Shown: positions 1 to 5,514, counted from the first letter of the stretch. The stretch is DNA of 5,907 nt from Sphingomonadales bacterium (GCA_017304125.1 JAFKLV010000130.1:1-5907); one strand, 5' to 3'. Notes: generated by a model from the letters alone, not told the origin. Numbers and translations: made by a program.

Positions 1-387
1 GCGGCCGATGCGCTTCGCGGTCACCTCATTGCCGCCGCGCACGACGGTGATGAAATAGGGCAAGGTCACATCGCGCGCGCCCTCGGTCCGAGTCCGCCGC
101 GCGCGCACGTCGAAGGTGATCGTGGTCTGCACTTCGGCGCCGCTGTCGTCGCAGGTCGAGCGGACATTGGTGATGTTCGCCACCACGTCGATCGCGCGTT
201 CATCCTGGCTGTTGGCCGGATCGAACAAGGTGATGTCACCCGTCCCCGCCGGGACGCCGACGCTCGGGCAGGCCGAGCGTACCGCGGTGATGCCGACGCC
301 GGAGGTAAGATCGATATCGCCGGTCTTCGCGCAGCCCCCCAAAACAGCGAGAAGGGCAATCGGGACAACGGCTTTGCGAAGGGTCAC
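1..387 (-). CDS. Putative lipoprotein of unknown function (partial, 3' end outside window)
   Basis: I do not recognise the family. The open frame runs uninterrupted for 129 codons from a GTG at 387 to the left edge, so the C-terminus is missing. The N-terminus is a textbook lipoprotein signal: Arg4-Lys5, a hydrophobic stretch, then the lipobox L-G-G-C with the lipidated Cys at residue 19. The mature part is polar and Thr/Asp/Val-rich, suggesting a beta-rich envelope protein. Two further cysteines (about residues 40 and 79) could form a disulfide in the periplasm. An AAGG lies about 10 bases before the GTG. An in-frame ATG at 417 would place the Cys at residue 29 and sits directly against the hairpin at 418-447, so the GTG is preferred. 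The gene lies downstream of the CHAP gene on the same strand. Confidence is good that it is a real exported lipoprotein; the function is unknown. Confidence 0.75.
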   Translation of the reverse strand, partial: MTLRKAVVPIALLAVLGGCAKTGDIDLTSGVGITAVRSACPSVGVPAGTGDITLFDPANSQDERAIDVVANITNVRSTCDDSGAEVQTTITFDVRARRTRTEGARDVTLPYFITVVRGGNEVTAKRIGR

Positions 388-417
388 AGGGGCTATACCT
401 TGGCTCGAACACAACAT

Positions 418-447
418 GGGGCCGCGCTTGCGATCGAAGGCGGCCCC
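418..447 (-). terminator. Hairpin between CHAP gene and lipoprotein gene, candidate terminator
   Basis: A perfect 8-bp inverted repeat (GGGGCCGC / GCGGCCCC) encloses a 14-base loop. On the minus strand it is followed by the T-rich stretch ATGTTGTGTTCG. It lies about 60 bases past the CHAP stop codon and before the lipoprotein start, as expected for a terminator or attenuator. There is no long uninterrupted T run, so termination efficiency is uncertain. Confidence 0.45.
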
Positions 448-508
448 TTAGCGCTGTGCACCATAATCGTTCCGCGCGCGCTGGCAATGCCGCGCTGCAC
501 CGCGGCGC

Positions 509-1081
509 TTACTGTTCGAGCGAAATCCCGCCCGTCACCGGTGCCTTGGCAGCGGCGGCGATCGACATATTGGCCATCGCGGTGGTGCGCTCGGTGCCGT
601 TGTTGAGCACGGGATGCATGTCCGGCGCGTGATCGGCGTAGATGAAGCCATTGACCGGATAGGTGGAGGTGCCGAGATCGCCCGTCGGGCCGTACCACAC
701 CTTGACTTCCGACCAGTCGTTGTTGGGGGAAACATCGACCGCGCGGACGTCGGTTTCGACGCGGCCGGGGCGCGACCAATTGGCGTGGGTCAGCAGCACT
801 TCGCGATCGCTGACGACCCGCGAGACCATCGCGACATGGCCGATGCGCATGCGGCGGGTCGGCTTGAACGACAGCACGGCGCCGACGCGCGGCTCGTCGC
901 CACGCTCGTAGCGGCCGGCGGCCTGGCCCCACCAGGTGTTCGCGTTGCCGCGGATCTGGATGCCGGAGATTTCACGGGCATAGGTTGCGCACTGCCAGAA
1001 TTGAGCAGACGCCGGGGCGGCTGCCATCAGGCCGCACGAAGCCACCAGCGCAAAACGCGCAGCCAAAATCTTCAAATTCAC
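509..1081 (-). CDS. Secreted CHAP-domain amidase/peptidase
   Basis: This is a predicted exported cysteine amidase or endopeptidase of the CHAP (NlpC/P60-like) superfamily, of the kind that cuts peptidoglycan peptides or related amide bonds. From the GTG at 1081 the product has 190 residues. It begins with a signal peptide (basic Lys4 and Arg9, hydrophobic core, A-S-A cleavage site near residue 26). The mature protein starts QFWQC; the likely nucleophile is Cys31 in C-A-T-Y-A-R. His82 in the GHVAMV strand and Asn101 in HANW complete the expected Cys-His-polar triad. The C-terminal 60 or so residues after the domain look low in structure. The frame stays open to an ATG at 1207, but that start would put 42 basic residues before the signal peptide; a G-rich stretch 7-12 bases before 1081 supports the GTG. 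The substrate is not identified. Confidence 0.85.
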   Translation of the reverse strand: MNLKILAARFALVASCGLMAAAPASAQFWQCATYAREISGIQIRGNANTWWGQAAGRYERGDEPRVGAVLSFKPTRRMRIGHVAMVSRVVSDREVLLTHANWSRPGRVETDVRAVDVSPNNDWSEVKVWYGPTGDLGTSTYPVNGFIYADHAPDMHPVLNNGTERTTAMANMSIAAAAKAPVTGGISLEQ

Positions 1082-1221
1082 TTGCGACCCCCCGGTCAAC
1101 AGGACGTTCGGTAAATTTCCGCTACGGGCAGCAATCAAAGAAACCAAGGGCGACCGGCGGCGTTTCCGATGAATCGTTTCGACGCGCCGATGACTCGATC
1201 CGAACACCGTTCATCCGGCGG

Positions 1222-2715
1222 TCATCCGCCGGGCTGGCGTGGCTCCGACTCGAGAACGCCCGCCGCGGCGAGCTGCGCCAGCCGCGCTTCATGCTCGCCG
1301 CGCCCGAACGGGAATCGAGCGTAAAAGACTCCGGCGAGGCAATAGAATAGCAGGTAGCAGGCGCCGAAGATCGCGGTCAGCCGATCGAGCGTCGCCACCG
1401 GCACCTGCCCCGGCACCGCTTTTGCCGGGAAACCGGCGGCGGCAAGAATCAGCCCGGTGACGAAGATCCCGACGCCGCTGGTGCATTTCTGGATGAAGAA
1501 GCCGCCGGCGAAGAACAGCCCTTCCGACCGGCGCCCGGTACGCACCTCCGATTCCTCCACGACATCCGCGAGCATCGACGCCCCGGTGATATAAGCGGTG
1601 ACCCCGGCGGCGGTGGCCAGCCCGGCGAAGGCGAACACCAGCGGCAGCAACCACGGGTCGCCGACCGCCGGGAACCACCCGGCGAGCCGCAGCCAATAAG
1701 GTGCGGTGCCCAGCAGCGCGGAGATGGTCGAGGCATAAGCCGCGGTTTTGGGCTTGCTGCCGCGTCGCCCGACCGCCGGCGCGACGACGAAAGCGACGCC
1801 AACCCCGGCGAACAGCGTGATGCTGTAATAAAGGAAGGTCATCCCCTGGAAGCGCCAGACGAAGCTCGCGACATAATTGGAGATGGCGTAGATGATCCCC
1901 TGCCCGGTGTAGGCGCACAATCCGGCCAGCATCAGCACCGCGAACGCCTTGTTCTTCAGCGTTTCGACCATGTCGCGCATATTCTGCGCGAGCGATTGCT
2001 TCTCGATCCGGGGCTTGGGCAAATACGGAATCTCGCGATGCGTGCCGAGCGCCGAGACGAGAATCGCCAGCCCCATGAACAAGGCCCCGGCGATCGCGAA
2101 GCCGCGATAGCCCGCCGGGTTGAGCAGCCCGTTGGGATGGCCCGGCGCCGGCGCGAGGAAATAGACATAAGCGGCGACCAGCATCAGCAATCCGCCGAGC
2201 CAGCCGAACAGATAGCGATAGGACATGATCCGCGTGCGCTCGTCATAATCCGCGCTGAGCTCGACCGCCATCGCCTGGCTCGGCACCTCATAAGCGCTCA
2301 CCGCACTGCGCACGAGCACCGCGGTGACGAACAGCCACACCAGAATCACCATATGCGACTGGCCGATCGGCGGGTTCCACAGCGCGACCCAGCCGAGCAT
2401 GATCGGCAGCGCCGCGCCATAGAGCCATGGATGCCGCCGCCCCCAACGGCTGCGCGTGCGATCGGACAGGAAGCCGACCGTCGGATCGATGAAGGCATCG
2501 ACGATCAGCGCGATCATCACCACGAAACCAACCGTCGCCGCCGGCACCCCGACGACCTGATTGTAGAACAATAGCAGGAACGTGCCGAAGCCCGAATCCT
2601 TCACGCCATAAGCCGCGGCCCCGAAGCCATAGCTTCCCATCACGCCCGGGGACAGGCGCCGTGCCGGGGGAACCAGCACCGGCGTCGCCTCCGCGGGCGT
2701 GATGCGGGCATTCAC
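1222..2715 (-). CDS. GPH-family (MelB-like, MFS_2) cation-coupled transporter
   Basis: This is an inner-membrane symporter of the glycoside-pentoside-hexuronide family, 497 residues with about 12 hydrophobic segments, close to the usual family length. The family signature is clear at residues 73-96: D-A-F-I-D-P, then G-F-L-S-D-R-T-R-S-R-W-G-R-R-H-P. Asp73 and Asp77 match the spacing of the paired helix-II aspartates that bind the coupling cation in melibiose permease. Glu143 in Y-E-V-P appears to occupy the place of the helix-IV acidic residue (alignment from memory). The GTG start overlaps the TGA stop of the upstream SDR gene as GTGA, typical of translational coupling, so this start is well supported and the two genes share a transcript. 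The substrate cannot be named; sugars, glycosides or related small molecules are the family's known cargo. Confidence 0.88.
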   Translation of the reverse strand: MNARITPAEATPVLVPPARRLSPGVMGSYGFGAAAYGVKDSGFGTFLLLFYNQVVGVPAATVGFVVMIALIVDAFIDPTVGFLSDRTRSRWGRRHPWLYGAALPIMLGWVALWNPPIGQSHMVILVWLFVTAVLVRSAVSAYEVPSQAMAVELSADYDERTRIMSYRYLFGWLGGLLMLVAAYVYFLAPAPGHPNGLLNPAGYRGFAIAGALFMGLAILVSALGTHREIPYLPKPRIEKQSLAQNMRDMVETLKNKAFAVLMLAGLCAYTGQGIIYAISNYVASFVWRFQGMTFLYYSITLFAGVGVAFVVAPAVGRRGSKPKTAAYASTISALLGTAPYWLRLAGWFPAVGDPWLLPLVFAFAGLATAAGVTAYITGASMLADVVEESEVRTGRRSEGLFFAGGFFIQKCTSGVGIFVTGLILAAAGFPAKAVPGQVPVATLDRLTAIFGACYLLFYCLAGVFYARFPFGRGEHEARLAQLAAAGVLESEPRQPGG

Positions 2716-3539
2716 GCCATCGACTCCAGCGCCTCGAACATCCCCGGCATCGTCGGATCCCAGCTTTGCCGCGTGCCGATCGTCAGCCCGCCGTCGACCA
2801 GAATGTGCGTGCCGGTGACGAATGCCGCATCGTCGCTGGCGAGAAAGGCGACCGCGGCGGCGATATCCTCGGGCCGCCCGGCGCGCTTCACCGGCTGCGC
2901 CGGCGCGGCGATCCCGCCGATCACCTGATTCGCCGCGGCGCGCTTGTCGCCCTGCAGATCGAGCGCGCTGACGAAGATGTTGGTCGTGATGAAGCCCGGC
3001 ACCACCGCATTGACCCGGATCGAATCCTTGGCCAGCTCCGCCGCCGCCACCTTGGTGAGATGCAGCACCCCGGCCTTGGCGGTCGAATAAGCGATCGGGG
3101 CATAGCCGCTGCCGAGCGCGGACACGCTCGATGTGTTGACGATCGCCCCGCCGCCGCGCTTCGCCATCAGCGGCGCGGCATAGCGGATGCCCAGCGCGAC
3201 CGAGCGCAGCAGCAAATTCTGCGTGCGATCCCAGTCGTCGGGCGCGATCTCATCGATATGCTCGCGCGCGCCGCCGGCGCCGGCATTGTTGAACAGAACG
3301 TCCAACCCGCCGGCGGCGTCCGCCGCCTCGATCAGCGCGCGGATATCCTCCGCCTTGGTCACGTCGCAGCGCTGGAAGCGGATGCGGCCGTTGGAGGTTT
3401 CCGCCACCTCGCGCCCGCCCGCCTCATCGACGTCGCCGATCCACACCTCGGCCCCCTCCTCCGCCAGCCGGATCGCGGTGGCGCGGCCGATGCCCGAGGC
3501 GCTGCCGGTGACGACGGCGCGCTTGCCCGTGAAGCGCAT
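2712..3539 (-). CDS. SDR-family NAD(H)-dependent oxidoreductase
   Basis: This is a classical short-chain dehydrogenase/reductase of 275 residues, cytoplasmic. It has the Rossmann motif T-G-S-A-S-G-I-G (11-18), Asp36 at the end of strand 2 (predicts NAD(H) rather than NADP(H)), C-D-V at 58-60, N-N-A-G at 84-87, Ser138 and the Y-S-T-A-K motif with Tyr151 and Lys155. The usual helix-4 catalytic Asn appears to be replaced by Leu110 (W-D-R-T-Q-N-L-L-L-R-S-V), a pattern I associate with one branch of the family. The start is the ATG at 3539, preceded by GGAGAGGAG with 5 bases of spacing; a longer frame to 3593 would run through the promoter and this ribosome site. It is the first gene of an operon with the transporter, which suggests it oxidises or reduces the imported compound. 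The exact substrate is unknown. Confidence 0.9.
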   Translation of the reverse strand: MRFTGKRAVVTGSASGIGRATAIRLAEEGAEVWIGDVDEAGGREVAETSNGRIRFQRCDVTKAEDIRALIEAADAAGGLDVLFNNAGAGGAREHIDEIAPDDWDRTQNLLLRSVALGIRYAAPLMAKRGGGAIVNTSSVSALGSGYAPIAYSTAKAGVLHLTKVAAAELAKDSIRVNAVVPGFITTNIFVSALDLQGDKRAAANQVIGGIAAPAQPVKRAGRPEDIAAAVAFLASDDAAFVTGTHILVDGGLTIGTRQSWDPTMPGMFEALESMA

Positions 3540-3544
3540 AAATT

Positions 3545-3553
3545 CTCCTCTCC
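3545..3553 (-). promoter_or_regulatory. Strong ribosome binding site of the SDR gene
   Basis: GGAGAGGAG on the minus strand lies 5 bases before the ATG at 3539. It decides the start in favour of 3539 over the upstream in-frame codon at 3593. Confidence 0.75.
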
Positions 3554-3565
3554 AATGTTTTCGGC

Positions 3566-3593
3566 AGCATAGTATGGGGTTAGCGCGCGTCAA
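3566..3593 (-). promoter_or_regulatory. Candidate promoter of the SDR-transporter operon
   Basis: On the minus strand, TTGACG (3588-3593) and TATGCT (3566-3571) are separated by 16 bases and resemble -35 and -10 boxes. The predicted transcript would start near 3559 and give a leader of about 20 bases that carries the GGAGAGGAG ribosome site. The -35 box overlaps one of the CAATCA repeats, so a repressor could act there. Predicted by eye only. Confidence 0.5.
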
Positions 3594-3606
3594 TCACTCG
3601 CAATCA
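3591..3606. repeat. Tandem CAATCA repeats in the divergent promoter region, possible operator
   Basis: CAATCA occurs at 3591-3596 and 3601-3606, exactly one helical turn (10 bases) apart, and again at 3662-3667 close to the start of the plus-strand SDR. The first copy overlaps the candidate -35 box of the minus-strand operon. A palindrome GTTCGAAC lies at 3614-3621. This could be a binding site for a regulator controlling both genes, but short repeats can arise by chance. Confidence 0.3.
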
Positions 3607-3678
3607 TCTCACTGTTCGAACTATGGGTTTGCTTCACGGAAGCGGCTCCGGTAGCGCGACACAATCAATGACGGCCGC

Positions 3679-3683
3679 AGGAG
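3679..3683 (+). promoter_or_regulatory. Ribosome binding site of the RhlG-like SDR
   Basis: AGGAG, 6 bases before the ATG at 3690, supports this start. No convincing -35/-10 pair could be seen upstream on the plus strand between 3594 and 3678. Confidence 0.7.
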
Positions 3684-3689
3684 AGCGCG

Positions 3690-4478
3690 ATGAGTCTGAG
3701 CAAACTTTTCAGCCTTGAGGGGCGCGTCGCGCTGATCACCGGCGGGTCGCGCGGGATCGGCAAGATCATCGCCAAGGCCTATATCGAGCAGGGCGCGAAG
3801 GTTTACATCTCGTCGCGCAAGGCCGCCGCCTGCGACGAAACCGCCGCCGAACTGGGGCCGAACTGCATCCCCGTGCCGCATGACGTGTCGACCGTCGCCG
3901 GGTGCCAGGCGCTGGCGGCGGATATCGCGGCGCGCGAGGATCATCTCGATATCCTCGTCAACAATGCCGGGGCGGCGTGGGGCGCGCCGTTCGAGGAATT
4001 CCCCGAAAGCGGCTGGGACAAGGTGATGGACCTCAATGTGAAGGGGCCGTTCTTCCTTACCCAGGCGCTGCACGGGCTGCTCAAGCAACGCGCAAGCCAC
4101 GATCGCCCGTCGAAGGTGATCAACATCGCCTCGATCGACGGCCTCAGGCTCAATCCGTGGGAGACCTATAGCTATCATGCGTCGAAATCGGCGCTGATCT
4201 ATCTCACCAAGCGGATGGCGGCGCGGCTGGTGAAGGACGGGATCATCGTCACCTGCCTCGCCCCCGGCGCCTTTGCCAGCGAGATGAACCGCGCGGCGCG
4301 CGATCATGGCGACGAAGTGGCGAAAGCGATCCCGATGCGCCGGATCGGCGATTTCGACGATATGGCCGGCGCGGCGATCTTCCTCGCCAGCCGTGCGTCG
4401 GACTATGTCGTCGGCGATACGCTCGCGGTCGACGGCGGGCTGGTCCATGCCGCGCTGGGGACGAGCATCGATCCGTAA
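3690..4478 (+). CDS. RhlG-like SDR, 3-oxoacyl-ACP-reductase-type, NADP(H)-dependent
   Basis: This is a classical SDR of 262 residues with a complete active site: T-G-G-S-R-G-I-G (17-24), N-N-A-G (91-94), Asn116 in D-L-N-V, Ser148, and Y-H-A-S-K with Tyr162 and Lys166. Arg21 in the glycine motif and S-S-R (41-43) after strand 2 predict NADP(H). The stretch around residues 91-148 (N-N-A-G-A-A-W-G-A, P-E-S-G-W-D-K-V-M, then V-I-N-I-A-S) closely resembles, as I remember it, RhlG of Pseudomonas aeruginosa, a beta-ketoacyl-type reductase whose true substrate has been debated. The start at 3690 has AGGAG 6 bases upstream. It is divergent from the other SDR-transporter operon across 150 bases and ends in a strong hairpin. 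The long open frame on the opposite strand here is a shadow. The substrate is unknown; a beta-keto or keto compound is likely. Confidence 0.9.
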   Translation: MSLSKLFSLEGRVALITGGSRGIGKIIAKAYIEQGAKVYISSRKAAACDETAAELGPNCIPVPHDVSTVAGCQALAADIAAREDHLDILVNNAGAAWGAPFEEFPESGWDKVMDLNVKGPFFLTQALHGLLKQRASHDRPSKVINIASIDGLRLNPWETYSYHASKSALIYLTKRMAARLVKDGIIVTCLAPGAFASEMNRAARDHGDEVAKAIPMRRIGDFDDMAGAAIFLASRASDYVVGDTLAVDGGLVHAALGTSIDP

Positions 4479-4491
4479 GCCGCAGCTGGCA

Positions 4492-4515
4492 CGCGGATAG
4501 CAGAGGCTATCCGCG
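4492..4515 (+). terminator. Strong hairpin after the RhlG-like SDR, candidate terminator
   Basis: A perfect 10-bp inverted repeat (CGCGGATAGC / GCTATCCGCG) with a 4-base loop AGAG starts 13 bases after the TAA at 4476-4478. It is not followed by a T run, so it may stop transcription weakly or protect the mRNA 3' end. It is the first of several hairpins in this convergent region. Confidence 0.6.
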
Positions 4516-4536
4516 AGACCAGCAAGGCCGGCCGGC

Positions 4537-4623
4537 GGGTCGCGCAGCGACCCCGTCCGACGACGCGGGATTTACTCCCGCGTCGGCCCCGCCGGATATC
4601 ACCGACCCCGGATCAAGTCCGGG
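4537..4623. repeat. Cluster of three perfect hairpins, possible REP-like intergenic element
   Basis: Three inverted repeats follow one another: GGGTCGC/GCGACCC (4537-4553, 3-base loop), CGACGCGGGA/TCCCGCGTCG (4561-4585, 5-base loop) and CCCGGA/TCCGGG (4607-4623, loop TCAAG). The last resembles the CCCGGACTTGATCCGGG palindrome I recall as common between genes in alphaproteobacteria. No credible coding frame is present, so this is probably a dispersed intergenic repeat or a set of bidirectional terminators. Confidence 0.45.
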
Positions 4624-4648
4624 ATCGAGCGATGAAACTACAGAAGGT

Positions 4649-4676
4649 GGGGAGCTTCTGTTGCCCGGCGCTCCCC
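4649..4676 (-). terminator. Candidate terminator of ssrA
   Basis: On the minus strand, GGGGAGC and GCTCCCC form a perfect 7-bp stem with a 14-base loop, followed by ACCTTCTGTAGTTTC, which is moderately T-rich. It lies just downstream of the ssrA coding piece and is in the right orientation. The loop carries the second copy of a 15-base repeat also found at the ssrA 3' end. Confidence 0.5.
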
Positions 4677-4706
4677 GTGCCGCTGGAATCCGCTTCTGTT
4701 GCCCGG
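4654..4706. repeat. 15-base direct repeat at the ssrA 3' end
   Basis: GCTTCTGTTGCCCGG occurs identically at 4654-4668 and 4692-4706, 38 bases apart (minus strand CCGGGCAACAGAAGC). One copy lies at the end of the ssrA coding piece and the other fills the loop of the terminator hairpin, which looks like a small local duplication. Confidence 0.85.
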
Positions 4707-4996
4707 TGCGGTCCAACCGCGCTTTCGTCCTTGTAATCTAGACCGTTAGGTCACTGATTACGCGGCAATCGCGAGCGCCTCGTTATCGTTGGCACTTGTG
4801 TATAGGCCGTCACGGTGGTCCCATTCCGAGCAAAAGCCAGCGCTTTTCAACACACGTCGATCCTGGTTCGGCCCCGTCATCACCCGTCCGTGGAACGGAC
4901 GGTTGGTGGTGGAGCCGCCGGGTACTGCCCCCGGGTCCGCTGCGCCTATTATTCGCCGGCGTTTATCGCCATAGCCGTGGGGCAAGCCCCGCGAGC
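4680..4996 (-). ncRNA. ssrA: Transfer-messenger RNA, permuted two-piece alphaproteobacterial type
   Basis: tmRNA rescues stalled ribosomes: with SmpB it acts first as alanyl-tRNA and then as an mRNA for a degradation tag. The gene is circularly permuted. The acceptor piece comes first (about 4990 to 4907): it contains a T-arm with 5-bp stem 4918-4922/4930-4934 and 7-base loop, then CGGCTCC-ACCA ending at 4907. The coding piece begins at 4875 with GGGGCCG, which pairs over 7 bp with CGGCTCC and includes a G3-U70 wobble, the alanine identity element. The GATCGACG that follows matches the conserved D-loop-like region. A spacer at 4876-4906 holds an 8-bp hairpin (4884-4891/4895-4902) and is presumably cut out. 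The tag frame is at 4758-4793. The outer ends are estimates: 5' from the promoter position and 3' from the coding-piece CCAGCG (4681-4686), which could pair with CGCTGG at 4837-4842. SmpB is not in the window. Confidence 0.93.
4758..4793 (-). other. ssrA: tmRNA tag reading frame (ANDNEALAIAA)
   Basis: Resume codon GCC at 4791-4793 is followed by codons for N-D-N-E-A-L-A-I-A-A and a TAA stop at 4758-4760. With the alanine carried by the tmRNA itself, the tag added to stalled proteins would be A-ANDNEALAIAA. The A-N-D-N opening and the hydrophobic A-A end are the hallmarks of alphaproteobacterial tags recognised by ClpXP and its adaptor. It is not an independent gene, although a 97-codon frame ending here can mislead gene callers. 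Confidence 0.92.
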
Positions 4997-5002
4997 GAGA
5001 CC

Positions 5003-5030
5003 GATATAGGGGCTTGATACGAAAACTCAA
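5003..5030 (-). promoter_or_regulatory. Promoter of ssrA
   Basis: On the minus strand, TTGAGT (5025-5030) and TATATC (5003-5008) are spaced by 16 bases. Transcription would start near 4996, a few bases before the GGGG-CTTG-CCCC hairpin (4979-4990) at the front of the acceptor piece. Confidence 0.6.
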
Positions 5031-5048
5031 AGCCCGCCTTTCGCTCGC

Positions 5049-5054
5049 CATAAT
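5049..5054 (+). promoter_or_regulatory. Candidate -10 box of the Rrf2 regulator gene
   Basis: CATAAT matches five of six bases of the -10 consensus and would start transcription about 17 bases before the ATG. No good -35 box lies 16-18 bases upstream. ATAG-N6-CTAT (5063-5076) overlaps the leader just before the start and could be an autoregulatory site. Both are weak predictions. Confidence 0.3.
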
Positions 5055-5077
5055 AGGGGTGCATAGAGCAGGCTATC

Positions 5078-5509
5078 ATGTTGACGCAGCGTTCCCGTTA
5101 CGCGCTTCGCGCGATGCTTTTCCTGGCAGAGGCACCCGCGGGCAGCCCACCGATCCCGATGAACCGCATCGCGACCGAGGCGAATGTGCCGCGCAAGTTC
5201 CTCGAGCTGATCCTGGCCGATCTGCGTGACGCGGGGCTGCTGCTCAGCCACCGCGGCAAGATGGGCGGCTATTGCCTCTCGCGCCCCAGCCATCTGGTGT
5301 CGCTGGGCGAGATCATCCGCGTGATCGAAGGGCCGCTCGCGCTGGTCCCCTGCGTCAGCCGCACCGCCTATCGCCCGTGCAAGGATTGCAAGAGCGAGGC
5401 GGATTGCGCGATTCGCCACGCGATGATGCGGGTGCGCGACGAAACCGCTCGTATCCTCGACGGCACCAACCTGGCCGACGCCACCGCCGAGCACCTCGTC
5501 GCGGCGTAA
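5078..5509 (+). CDS. Rrf2-family transcriptional regulator, probable Fe-S or thiol sensor
   Basis: This 143-residue DNA-binding regulator has the usual Rrf2 length. The N-terminus M-L-T-Q-R-S-R-Y-A-L-R-A is typical of the family. A winged helix-turn-helix spans about residues 26-70 (I-A-T-E-A-N-V-P, K-F-L-E-L-I-L-A-D-L, wing G-K-M-G-G-Y), followed by the long dimer helix. Cysteines at 92, 101, 104 and 110 form C-x8-C-x2-C-x5-C. The first lies where IscR and RirA place a cluster-binding Cys, but the spacing differs from the C-x5-C-x5-C of IscR. Cys66 sits in the wing. An Fe-S cluster or redox-sensitive metal site is therefore likely but not shown. The gene stands alone, divergent from ssrA and convergent with mscL, so its targets cannot be read from the context. 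A weak AGG precedes the ATG by 5 bases. Confidence 0.88.
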   Translation: MLTQRSRYALRAMLFLAEAPAGSPPIPMNRIATEANVPRKFLELILADLRDAGLLLSHRGKMGGYCLSRPSHLVSLGEIIRVIEGPLALVPCVSRTAYRPCKDCKSEADCAIRHAMMRVRDETARILDGTNLADATAEHLVAA

Positions 5510-5514
5510 CCCGC

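Noticed and set aside
489..506. Inverted repeat GCCGCG/CGCGGC right after the CHAP stop codon
   Set aside because: The stem is only 6 bp, lacks a T run and is a pattern expected by chance in such GC-rich sequence; the hairpin at 418-447 is a better terminator candidate.
1082..1207. N-terminal extension of the CHAP protein to the ATG at 1207
   Set aside because: It would bury the signal peptide behind 42 mostly basic residues; the GTG at 1081 gives a normal secreted protein.
1082..1221. Promoter or terminator in the gap between transporter and CHAP gene
   Set aside because: Only weak boxes (TTGATT with TTTACC at 17 bases on the minus strand) and no convincing hairpin were seen, so nothing is called here.
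3621..4448. Long 275-codon open frame on the minus strand opposite the RhlG-like SDR
   Set aside because: It is the antisense shadow of a gene with all SDR motifs; its product is rich in Arg, Asp and His without any recognisable motif, a common artefact in GC-rich DNA.
4507..4716. 69-codon open frame on the minus strand
   Set aside because: It covers the hairpin cluster and ssrA terminator; the D-P-G-L-D-P-G-type repeats come from the palindromes, and no ribosome site or homologous motif is seen.
4758..5051. 97-codon open frame on the minus strand
   Set aside because: It runs through the ssrA acceptor piece, spacer and coding piece; only its last codons are translated, as the tmRNA tag.
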